Origin: Oscillospiraceae bacterium | GTDB taxonomy: Bacteria > Bacillota > Clostridia > Oscillospirales > Ruminococcaceae | NCBI GenBank assembly: GCA_024404875.1 | Contig: JAKSPK010000023.1 | Coordinates: 1 to 38,073, forward strand | Direction of reading: 5' to 3' | DNA length: 38,073 bases | In this document: one piece after another, positions 1-6,871 of the stretch | Position numbering within the stretch: the stretch's first letter is position 1 | How the letters are laid out: each line of letters starts with the position of its first letter | Made by a program: the position numbers and the translations under genes | Notes under the pieces: model-generated | The model's input: the letters and a program-made list of their open reading frames with translations, nothing else | What the model was told of the DNA's origin: nothing | The model's database searches: none

Positions 1-60
1 ACCTATCACACATTTATAAATGAAAACGATAAAGAAACAATAGTAGTAAATTTCAGATGA
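1..60 (+). CDS. C-terminal end of an unidentified gene (partial)
   Basis: Reading from base 1 gives 19 open codons ending in TGA at 58-60, with the C-terminus TIVVNFR. An intrinsic terminator follows 44 bases later, which is what the end of a plus-strand gene would look like. The fragment is too short to identify. Its codons are AT-rich compared with the genes to the right. The reading could be chance, since 19 open codons in AT-rich DNA is not rare. Confidence 0.4.
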   Translation, partial: TYHTFINENDKETIVVNFR

Positions 61-103
61 TTATTGTTCCTTAAAGTGACTTAATTTTTCCTTTATCTAT
101 GTT

Positions 104-132
104 AAGGAGCGACTAATAATCGCTCCTTTTTT
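104..132 (+). terminator. Rho-independent terminator
   Basis: A 9-bp perfect stem (AAGGAGCGA with TCGCTCCTT) has a 7-base loop and runs into a stretch of six T. It is oriented for the gene entering from the left edge. Confidence 0.85.
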
Positions 133-221
133 CATCCTAACGCATTCCTCGTCATACGATAAATTTTTAGTCGTGACAGCGACTTCGATTTACTGTTGGT
201 CTGATTCACTGTGGGGCCAAT

Positions 222-263
222 AAAAAAAGGACAGATTCTTCATTGATGAAGTATCTGTCCTTT
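222..263 (-). terminator. Rho-independent terminator of the SAH-recycling operon
   Basis: An 11-bp outer stem (AAAGGACAGAT with ATCTGTCCTTT) continues through a T/T mismatch into C-G and TTCAT/ATGAA pairs around a 2-base loop. On the minus strand it is followed by seven T (the A run at 222-228). It lies about 85 bases after the last stop codon of the five-gene minus-strand operon. It is nearly symmetric and could also act from the plus strand. Confidence 0.85.
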
Positions 264-348
264 GTTGCGATATCCTGCAGTGCAGTTATATTTATCAGGG
301 CGTGTTAACGCAAAACCACCTGCCTATTATTCGGCTGTTTTCAAAACA

Positions 349-1617
349 TCAATCCGTCAGATGGGAAAGACGCTTTTCGGTATCAGCAATGATTTCCTCC
401 GGTGAGGCGCCTATGAAGTATTCGCCGTTCTCATAGAGGATCCTGCCTGCGCACATAGTCATCCTGACATTCATGCGGTCGCCGCTCAGCACAAGGCTTT
501 CTGGAATATGGTGCTTCGGCTGTAGATTCGGTGCCTGAAGGTCGATCATAATGAGATCCGCCTGCTTGCCCTCTGCCAGCACATCACAATCATGCAGTCC
601 CATTGCACGCGCAGAACCAACGGTTGCCGCACGGAGCAGCTCAGCCGCCGGAATCGCCGCCGCATCCATATGACGGAGCTTCTGCAATACCGCACCGAGG
701 TACATTTCCCTGAACGGATCGAGCGCATTGTTCGAAGCGGCTCCGTCCGTACCAAGTGCGAGCTGCACGCCTTCCTCATAAGCCTCTTTCAGCGGCGCAA
801 TCCCGCTTGCGAGCTTGGCATTCGAGCAAGGGCACGAAATCAGCCAGAGACCATTTCTTTTCCAGACAGCTCTGTCCGCCTGATCGAACCAGACGCCGTG
901 GAAACCGCCGCCGCCATTTTCCCACATACCGAGCGATTCAAAATACTGCGCCGGTGTTGCGCCATGACGCTCGATGCATTCAAGCTGTTCTTTTTCGGTC
1001 TCACTGATATGCGTATAAACAGGCTCATGCTCAGCCTGTGCCAGCTCTGCAACACCGCGATGCATACTCTCATCGCTTGTGTACTCCGCGTGAAAACCGA
1101 GTCGGTAACCGATGCGCGGATGTATATTCCGGTACTTACAGAATTGATCGTTCAGGCGGTCAACATCCTTTGCCGTACCGCTGATACTGCCGCAGAGGAC
1201 TGCACGCATACCGGATTCAATCGCCGCCTGCACAGTGCTTTCCGGATAGAAATACATATCGAAAAATGCGGTCGTACCGGATGCAAGATATTCAAGGATC
1301 GCAAGCCGATCGAAGGCATAAACATCGTCAGCTGTCAGTCTGTCCTCATAGGGAAAAACCCTCTCGAAAAGCCATGTCTGAAGCGACACATCCTCTGCAA
1401 AAGATCGTAGAAATGTCATTGCGGAGTGTGTATGCGCGTTTTTAAAACTCGGCATCAGCAGATTGCCCCCGACATTGATCTCACGCTCAAATACAGGAAA
1501 CTCTGCAGGTGTTTCGCCGATATAGCTGATCTTGTCACCGTCCGTCCAAAGCTCTCCGCTCCGAACAGTGCTGCCGTCCTCCATTGTCATGATCCTGGCG
1601 TTGTAAAATCGAATCAT
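349..1617 (-). CDS. mtaD: Amidohydrolase, MTA/SAH deaminase type
   Basis: This is a 422-residue cytoplasmic metal-dependent deaminase of the amidohydrolase superfamily, close to the 5-methylthioadenosine/S-adenosylhomocysteine deaminases that turn the adenosine moiety into inosine. Visible metal and catalytic residues are the HTH motif (H62, H64) in NAHTHSAM, H203 and E206 in THISETE, and D291 in LGTDGAASNN. The sequence MTFLRSFAEDVSLQTWL at 67-83 is also typical. The open frame runs upstream to 1983, but the ATG at 1617 has AAAGGA in front and begins with the family-typical N-terminus, so I start there. It is the last gene of an operon with an SAH hydrolase homologue and a purine nucleoside phosphorylase, which favours SAH or adenosine-type substrates. 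Guanine or other nucleoside deaminase activity cannot be excluded. Confidence 0.85.
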   Translation of the reverse strand: MIRFYNARIMTMEDGSTVRSGELWTDGDKISYIGETPAEFPVFEREINVGGNLLMPSFKNAHTHSAMTFLRSFAEDVSLQTWLFERVFPYEDRLTADDVYAFDRLAILEYLASGTTAFFDMYFYPESTVQAAIESGMRAVLCGSISGTAKDVDRLNDQFCKYRNIHPRIGYRLGFHAEYTSDESMHRGVAELAQAEHEPVYTHISETEKEQLECIERHGATPAQYFESLGMWENGGGGFHGVWFDQADRAVWKRNGLWLISCPCSNAKLASGIAPLKEAYEEGVQLALGTDGAASNNALDPFREMYLGAVLQKLRHMDAAAIPAAELLRAATVGSARAMGLHDCDVLAEGKQADLIMIDLQAPNLQPKHHIPESLVLSGDRMNVRMTMCAGRILYENGEYFIGASPEEIIADTEKRLSHLTD

Positions 1618-1639
1618 TTTGAAATCCTTTCTAAGTCTC

Positions 1640-2221
1640 TCAGCGAATATCTGTACCGGCCTGCCGCAGCGCCTCCTGCATGGATTCAACTGCAATCTGA
1701 ATGTCGGTGATCTCGTCATACGGATCGGCAAACGCCGCCGCGCCCTGCAATGAAATATAAGAACCGTAGTATTCCAGCAGCTTGTCTGCGCGACCCAGCA
1801 ACCGCATAATCTGTCCGCCGCTGGCTTCACGGTATTCATTGTTCGCGATGCGGTCATATTGGAAAAAGCTGACCGCATGAAGGAACTGCGCCATGATGCC
1901 GTAGAATACCATCTCCATCTGCTCATAGAGAGAATCCTCGCGCATAGTCTTTTCAAGCCTGCCGCGCATCGCATGACGCTCATGAAAAACTTCGATAAGC
2001 CGTCCTGCCTCTGTCAGCCAGCTCTTGACCGTCTCGCCGTAATTTCCGAGCGGAAAATTGCGCGATGTGTCAGACAAAAAATAGTATTCCTTTGTAAGAA
2101 TATACCGGCGGTAATCGGTATTGAGCCCATCATTTTTCAAAAGATCGACAGTCAGCGCATAGTTCACCTTTGTATGGCTGCGCAAATGCTTCTTTTCCCA
2201 GTGCTGGATCTGCCGAAGCAT
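1640..2221 (-). CDS. Unrecognised 193-residue protein in the SAH-recycling operon
   Basis: I do not recognise the family. The ATG at 2221 has AAAGGAGG 5 bases upstream; the longer frame to 2248 would place the start before this ribosome binding site, so it was not used. The protein looks soluble and largely helical, with charged and aromatic residues (WEKKHLRSHTKVNYALTVDL near the N-terminus, a central stretch with HAVSFFQYDRIANNEYREA). There is no signal peptide, clear membrane segment or nucleotide-binding loop. It lies 22 bases before the deaminase and 63 bases after the phosphorylase, so it is co-transcribed with SAM-cycle genes. An accessory role in that pathway is inference from position only. 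Confidence 0.75.
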   Translation of the reverse strand: MLRQIQHWEKKHLRSHTKVNYALTVDLLKNDGLNTDYRRYILTKEYYFLSDTSRNFPLGNYGETVKSWLTEAGRLIEVFHERHAMRGRLEKTMREDSLYEQMEMVFYGIMAQFLHAVSFFQYDRIANNEYREASGGQIMRLLGRADKLLEYYGSYISLQGAAAFADPYDEITDIQIAVESMQEALRQAGTDIR

Positions 2222-2284
2222 CTTTTCCTCCTTTGAAAATCGCCGCACATTCTCACCCCGTTTCCGGCTTTATCATTCAAATCT

Positions 2285-3115
2285 TCAAATCTGCTTGCCT
2301 ATTTTCGCGATCGCCCCGCGCACAAGTAAAGTGAACTGCGGTGCTGCCTTATCTCCGGCCTCCTTGACTTCCTCATGCGTCAGCGGATGTGGAGAAATGC
2401 CCGCTGCCAGATTGCTGATACAAGAAACCCCGCAAACCTCCATTCCGCAGTGCTTAGCCGCGATCGCTTCGATAGCTGTGCTCATTCCGACTGCATCCGC
2501 ACCGAGTGCCCGGAACATCCGAATCTCTGCGGGGGATTCATAGGCAGGGCCGGCAGTCTGCAAATAGACGCCCTCCTTCAGCGGGATCGTATGCTCTGCC
2601 GCAGTCTGACGGATAATCTGATTTAGTCGCTCACTGTAAATTTTGCTCATATCAGGGAAGCGCACACCGAGAGCTTCCATATTTGCACCGCGCAGCGGGG
2701 ATGGCACAAAGCTCGAAATATGATCGGTGATGAGCATGAATTCGCCCGCCTGCATTCCCGCCTGAATGCCGCCTGCCGCATTCGTCAGGAACAGAATTTC
2801 TGCGCCAAGCATATGCAGAAGACGGATCGGCAGAACTGCATCCTGCGGAGCATAGCCCTCATACATATGCACTCTGCCCTGCATCACCGCGACGGGCACA
2901 CCTTCACAGTTGCCAAACACAAATCTGCCCTCATGACCCTCGACCGTCGAAACTGGAAAATTCGGGATCTCACTGTAGCTGAGCGATTCCTGTACCTCGA
3001 TCTGCGATGCAAATTGACCAAGACCAGAGCCGAGTACCAGCGCAATCTTTGGCTTGCTGCTGATGCGTTCCTTTACATATTCACAGCATTGCATCAGTCT
3101 TTCGTATTCAGTCAT
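2285..3115 (-). CDS. punA: Purine nucleoside phosphorylase, trimeric (PNP/PunA) type
   Basis: The enzyme cleaves purine nucleosides, mainly inosine and guanosine in this family, with phosphate to give the base and ribose-1-phosphate. Motifs in order: phosphate loop LGSGLG (28-33), VEGHEGRFVFG (58-68), QGRVHMYEGY (79-88), TNAAGG (111-116), GPAYESPAEIRM (189-200) with the base-side glutamate E193, GMSTAIEAIAA (210-220), and SCISNLAAGI (231-240) with purine-site N235. The 276-residue length is normal. I start at 3115 because GGAGG lies 6 bases upstream; an earlier ATG at 3145 would have no site. Family members with Asn at the purine site prefer 6-oxopurines, which fits inosine released by a deaminase route in this operon. 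Confidence 0.92.
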   Translation of the reverse strand: MTEYERLMQCCEYVKERISSKPKIALVLGSGLGQFASQIEVQESLSYSEIPNFPVSTVEGHEGRFVFGNCEGVPVAVMQGRVHMYEGYAPQDAVLPIRLLHMLGAEILFLTNAAGGIQAGMQAGEFMLITDHISSFVPSPLRGANMEALGVRFPDMSKIYSERLNQIIRQTAAEHTIPLKEGVYLQTAGPAYESPAEIRMFRALGADAVGMSTAIEAIAAKHCGMEVCGVSCISNLAAGISPHPLTHEEVKEAGDKAAPQFTLLVRGAIAKIGKQI

Positions 3116-3134
3116 ATGATACCTCCGTAAATAA

Positions 3135-3842
3135 TCATGTTTCAATCACAGGCTCCGGATTTTCAAAGGATGGCTCTGGGTTTTCTGGGTACGCTTCAGG
3201 ATTATCAGGGAACGCTTCCGGATTTTCAAAAACCTCGATCTCCGGATTTTCATAGTTGCCATCGGGATTCTCAGGAAAAGCCTCCAGTTCCTCCGGAACG
3301 GCCTGTGGATTCTCCGGAACAGCATCCGTCTTTTCAATGATCTCATGATTCGTCAGCAACTCATCATGCAGATGCTCAAATTCGAACGAGAGTTTTCTGG
3401 AAAGCGCCTCTGCCCGTGCCGCCTCTTCATCAGCTTTCTCTGATGCCGCCTGTGCTGCTGCAGCAAGCGTTTTTTCAATCTGTGCGCTGTGATAGCTGAT
3501 AAGATTGATGCTGCGCTCGACCGTATGCTGCAACGCATCAGATGTCTCGGTCAGCTTCGCCATGACCGGATCGTTCACCGCATCAGGATCGGTGCGGCCT
3601 GCGACCAGACGCTCCATGACATCCAGCTGCTGTCCCATTTTCCGCATCCCGTCATCGAACAGCTTGAGCTGCGCGGTCTGCGTATTGCAAATCGTTTCCG
3701 AAGTCTCATTCAGCTTCTTGACGATAAATGCAGAATAGCGTTCGAGCTTACTGTCAAGCTCTCTCTGCTGCTTCTCCAGCGCATCAAGCTTCTGATCCAT
3801 TTTCGTCAGCAGCTCGGCCAGTGCATTAGCAAAATCACTCAC
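3135..3842 (-). CDS. Coiled-coil protein with C-terminal ENPE heptad repeat
   Basis: This 235-residue protein matches no family I know. Residues 1-60 are strongly helical and charged (MDQKLDALEKQQRELDSKLE), and 95-170 look like a second coiled coil rich in Ala, Glu and Lys. From about residue 176 to the end the chain becomes a low-complexity repeat in which NP dipeptides occur at 178, 192, 199, 207, 214, 221 and 228, almost exactly every seven residues. There is no signal peptide or membrane segment. The start is GTG at 3842 with AAAGGCGG upstream; the only nearby ATG runs straight into a stop. It sits 35 bases after the SAH hydrolase gene and 19 bases before the phosphorylase gene. A scaffold joining the pathway enzymes is one idea, with no direct support. 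Confidence 0.8.
   Translation of the reverse strand: MSDFANALAELLTKMDQKLDALEKQQRELDSKLERYSAFIVKKLNETSETICNTQTAQLKLFDDGMRKMGQQLDVMERLVAGRTDPDAVNDPVMAKLTETSDALQHTVERSINLISYHSAQIEKTLAAAAQAASEKADEEAARAEALSRKLSFEFEHLHDELLTNHEIIEKTDAVPENPQAVPEELEAFPENPDGNYENPEIEVFENPEAFPDNPEAYPENPEPSFENPEPVIET
3138..3317 (-). repeat. Heptad repeat encoding ENPEAFP-like units
   Basis: About eight imperfect 21-base units encode the consensus (P/F)ENPEx(x). One unit is degenerate (EELEAFP) and one spacing is eight residues instead of seven. The units differ at synonymous and non-synonymous sites, so the array is not a recent duplication. Confidence 0.8.
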
Positions 3843-3877
3843 TGATCATCCCGCCTTTCTCATATACTACAAATAGA

Positions 3878-5125
3878 TTATTCAGCAGAGCCGTAAAGAT
3901 AGGCGTACTGCTCATCGGTCAGCGTGTCAATCTCGATATCCATGCTCTTGAGCTTGCGGTATGCGACAGCCTCATCGACCTCACGCGGCACAACATTCAA
4001 CAGATCCTTGACAGAATCACGCTTCTCAGTCAGCCACTTTGCGCTGAGCGCCTGAATCGCAAAGCTCATATCCATGATCTCGGCCGGATGTCCGTCACCT
4101 GCTGCAAGATTGACCAATCTGCCCTCTGCGATGACATAGACCGTCACGCCATTCGGAAGTGTATATCCGACGATATTGTTCCGTGCCGGAAAGCTCTTGA
4201 CCGCCAGCTTGCGCAGTCCTGCCATATCGACTTCAACATCGAAATGGCCGGCATTGCAGAGGATCGCACCCTCATGCATTTTCATAAAGCTGTTCTCAGT
4301 GATGACCAAATTGCAGCCGGTCACAGTGATGAAGAAATCACCAAGCGGCGCTGCATCTTCCATTTTCATAACAGTGAAACCGTCCATGACAGCCTCGATT
4401 GCCTTGACCGGATCGACTTCGGTGACGATAACTTTTGCGCCAAGTCCTTTTGCACGCATCGCTGCCCCCTTGCCGCACCAGCCGTAGCCTGCAATGACAG
4501 CAGTCTTTCCCGCGACAATCAGATTTGTTGTGCGGTTGATGCCGTCCCAAACAGACTGTCCGGTACCGTAACGGTTATCGAACAGATGCTTGCAGTCTGC
4601 ATCATTCACCAACATCATCGGAAATTTCAGTTTTCCCTCTGCGGCCATTGCCTTGAGACGCAGGATACCGGTCGTGGTTTCTTCGCAGCCGCCAATAACA
4701 TTCGGAATAAGCTCTGGGTAATCATTGTGGATCAGCGAAACAAGATCGCCGCCGTCGTCGATGATGAAATGCGGTTTTGCCTCGATGACGCGGCGGGTAT
4801 GTGCATCATACTCCTCCGGCGTAGTGCCGTGCCATGCGAACACATTCAGGCCGCCGTGGACAAGCGCTGCAGCGACATCATCCTGCGTAGAAAGCGGATT
4901 AGAACCGGTAATATACATTTCAGCTCCGCCCGCTGCCAGCACACGGCAGAGATACGCGGTCTTCGCTTCAAGGTGAATCGACAGCGCAATGCGCTTGCCG
5001 ACGAAAGGCTTCGTCTGAGAGAATTCCTCCTCGATGCTGCGGAGCAGCGGCATATTACTCTTGACCCAGGCAATCTTCTGCTCGCCGCTTTCCCAAAGAT
5101 TGATATCACGAATTTCACTGTTCAT
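3878..5125 (-). CDS. ahcY: Adenosylhomocysteinase (SAH hydrolase) homologue, short type
   Basis: This 415-residue NAD-dependent enzyme cleaves S-adenosylhomocysteine, or a close analogue, to homocysteine and the nucleoside, relieving product inhibition of methyltransferases. Visible features are HLEAKTAYL (51-59), STQDDVAAAL (79-88), EETTTG (148-153), the NDAD...FDNRYGTGQS stretch (174-191), the Rossmann loop AGYGWCGKGAAMRAKG (212-227), CNAGHFDVE (290-298) and AEGRLVNLAAGDGHP (333-347). It is the shorter form that lacks the C-terminal KxxxYRY tail of the eukaryotic/proteobacterial enzyme. Substrate-pocket positions differ from the classical HMTxET and AMGHP motifs, so S-inosylhomocysteine is a possible substrate. 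It is the first gene of the operon; the start has AGAGGAG upstream. Confidence 0.92.
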   Translation of the reverse strand: MNSEIRDINLWESGEQKIAWVKSNMPLLRSIEEEFSQTKPFVGKRIALSIHLEAKTAYLCRVLAAGGAEMYITGSNPLSTQDDVAAALVHGGLNVFAWHGTTPEEYDAHTRRVIEAKPHFIIDDGGDLVSLIHNDYPELIPNVIGGCEETTTGILRLKAMAAEGKLKFPMMLVNDADCKHLFDNRYGTGQSVWDGINRTTNLIVAGKTAVIAGYGWCGKGAAMRAKGLGAKVIVTEVDPVKAIEAVMDGFTVMKMEDAAPLGDFFITVTGCNLVITENSFMKMHEGAILCNAGHFDVEVDMAGLRKLAVKSFPARNNIVGYTLPNGVTVYVIAEGRLVNLAAGDGHPAEIMDMSFAIQALSAKWLTEKRDSVKDLLNVVPREVDEAVAYRKLKSMDIEIDTLTDEQYAYLYGSAE

Positions 5126-5160
5126 AATGGAATACTCCTCTCAAATTATACTATTCTTTT

Positions 5161-5189
5161 ATTCTATCATATTTTGTGCGGAAATGCAA
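5161..5189 (-). promoter_or_regulatory. Sigma-A-type promoter of the ahcY operon
   Basis: On the minus strand TTGCAT, a 17-base spacer and TAGAAT lie 36 bases before the ahcY start. The leader is too short for a SAM or SAH riboswitch. Confidence 0.65.
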
Positions 5190-5239
5190 GCAAAATATCC
5201 GATTTTCACCGTATTTATATCTAATTTTTCAATAAATAC

Positions 5240-5268
5240 TTGACGAAAACTCATTTTTGTAGTAAAAT
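5240..5268 (+). promoter_or_regulatory. Sigma-A promoter of the pncB operon
   Basis: TTGACG, a 17-base spacer and TAAAAT are followed by a leader of roughly 100 bases before pncB. The promoter is divergent from the ahcY promoter about 50 bases away. Confidence 0.8.
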
Positions 5269-5276
5269 AGAAAGGG

Positions 5277-5340
5277 TATATGTGCGATTGCTCCGTCCGC
5301 AAACGATCTCGCATATAGTGTCAGGCCGCTCCCGACGGAC
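5277..5340 (+). promoter_or_regulatory. Structured leader of pncB, possible pseudoknot
   Basis: A 9-bp stem (5279-5287 with 5309-5317, one G-U pair) closes a 21-base loop. Six loop bases, TCCGTC at 5292-5297, can pair with GACGGA at 5334-5339 downstream of the stem, giving an H-type pseudoknot. The gene downstream makes an NAD precursor, so a metabolite-sensing element is conceivable. It does not match a riboswitch consensus I can recall, and it lacks a following U-tract. Confidence 0.4.
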
Positions 5341-5377
5341 AGCTAGTTTTAATTATGATTGAAAAGAGGTCATTCCA

Positions 5378-6850
5378 ATGAATGGTGCGCAATCCTCCAT
5401 GTTCGCAGCCAGAAATCTGACAATGCTTGTCGATTTCTATGAGCTTACAATGGCAAACGGTTTTCTAGAAAACGGTCTCGGAAATGTAACTGCCTGCTTC
5501 GATCTTTTCTTCCGCAGGGTGCCTGATCAGGGCGGCTATGCAATTATGGCCGGACTTGAGCAGGCAATCGAATATCTGGAGAATCTGCATTTCACTGAAG
5601 ATGATATCAGCTATCTCCGTGAAAAGAATATCTTCTCCGAGAAATTTCTCGATTACCTTGCGCATTTTGAATTTGCCTGCGATGTTTGGGCGATCCCAGA
5701 AGGAACACCAATCTTCCCGCACGAACCGCTGATGACTGTCCGCGGACCCGCAATGCAGGCGCAATTCGTTGAAACCATGCTGCTGCTCTCTATCAATCAC
5801 CAGTCCCTTATCGCGACCAAGGCGAGCCGTATTGTCCGGGCTGCGGACGGAAGACCTGTCATGGAATTCGGCTCCCGCCGCGCACAGGGAAGCGACGGTG
5901 CGCTCTACGGCGCTAGAGCAGCCTATATCGCTGGTGCAGCCGGTACAGCCTGCGCAATCTGTGACCGCGAATTCGGTGTTCCGGCACTCGGCACAATGGC
6001 GCACAGTTGGGTGCAGCTTTTCCCGACTGAGCTGGACGCATTCCGCGCCTACGCAAAGGTTTATCCTGATGCCTGCACGCTTCTCGTGGACACCTATCAT
6101 GTTCTGCGTTCCGGCGTTCCGAATGCGATCACTGTATTCAAAGAGCTGAAGGCCGCCGGTCATGTGCCGCAGGGCATCCGCATCGACAGCGGCGATATCG
6201 CCTATCTCTCAAAGAAGGCACGCATCATGCTGGATGAAGCCGGTCTGTCAGAGGTCAAGATCGTCGCGTCCAATTCTCTTGACGAATACCTGATTCGCGA
6301 TGTACTCAGCCAGGGCGCACAGATCGACAGCTTCGGTGTCGGTGAACGGCTCGTGACTTCGCGCTCCGAACCTGTATTCGGCGGTGTCTATAAGCTCGCG
6401 GCAGTCGGTACGCTCGAAGCTCCGGATACGCTGGTTCCAAAAATCAAACTTTCCGAAAATGCAGCCAAAATAACAAATCCCGGCTTCAAAACACCATGGC
6501 GTCTTTTTGACAATGAGACCGGCATGGCGATCGCTGATGTTATCACGCTCGCGGATGAAATCATAGACGATACGCAGCCCTATGTAATCTTTGACCCAGA
6601 ATTCACATACAAACGCAAGAAGCTGACGAATTTCCGTGCAGAAAAACTGCAAAAACCGATCTTTGAAAAGGGCAGACGCGTATATGACAGTCCGCCAATC
6701 AGTGAGATGCGTGAATACTGCAAGACACAGCTCGATCTCATCTGGGAGGAAGTCAAACGTTTTGAGAATCCCCATGCTTATTATGTTGATCTTTCTGAGC
6801 CGCTCTGGAAGCTCAAACGTGAATTGCTCGACCACTATTTTGCAGAATAA
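5378..6850 (+). CDS. pncB: Nicotinate phosphoribosyltransferase
   Basis: This 490-residue enzyme joins nicotinate to PRPP to give nicotinate mononucleotide, the first step of the Preiss-Handler salvage route to NAD. Visible family segments are MLVDFYELTMANGFLENG (16-33), EFGSRRAQGSDGALYGAR (163-180), GTMAHSWVQLFP (205-216) with H209 as the likely phosphorylated histidine, LLVDTYHVLRSG (235-246) and the PRPP-site RIDSGD (268-273). Length is normal for the Gram-positive type. AAAGAGGT precedes the ATG. It heads a three-gene unit with a GH26-like protein and a HAD phosphatase; nadK lies elsewhere in the window in a different operon. Confidence 0.95.
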   Translation: MNGAQSSMFAARNLTMLVDFYELTMANGFLENGLGNVTACFDLFFRRVPDQGGYAIMAGLEQAIEYLENLHFTEDDISYLREKNIFSEKFLDYLAHFEFACDVWAIPEGTPIFPHEPLMTVRGPAMQAQFVETMLLLSINHQSLIATKASRIVRAADGRPVMEFGSRRAQGSDGALYGARAAYIAGAAGTACAICDREFGVPALGTMAHSWVQLFPTELDAFRAYAKVYPDACTLLVDTYHVLRSGVPNAITVFKELKAAGHVPQGIRIDSGDIAYLSKKARIMLDEAGLSEVKIVASNSLDEYLIRDVLSQGAQIDSFGVGERLVTSRSEPVFGGVYKLAAVGTLEAPDTLVPKIKLSENAAKITNPGFKTPWRLFDNETGMAIADVITLADEIIDDTQPYVIFDPEFTYKRKKLTNFRAEKLQKPIFEKGRRVYDSPPISEMREYCKTQLDLIWEEVKRFENPHAYYVDLSEPLWKLKRELLDHYFAE

Positions 6851-6871
6851 TCCGAAGTGAGAGGAACCTAT

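Noticed and set aside
5126-5160. SAM or SAH riboswitch before ahcY
   Set aside because: The leader after the promoter is only about 30 bases, too short, and no known motif is visible.
4088-5224. Long plus-strand open frame antisense to ahcY
   Set aside because: It overlaps a clear gene on the other strand, has no family features and no ribosome binding site; it is a codon-bias shadow.
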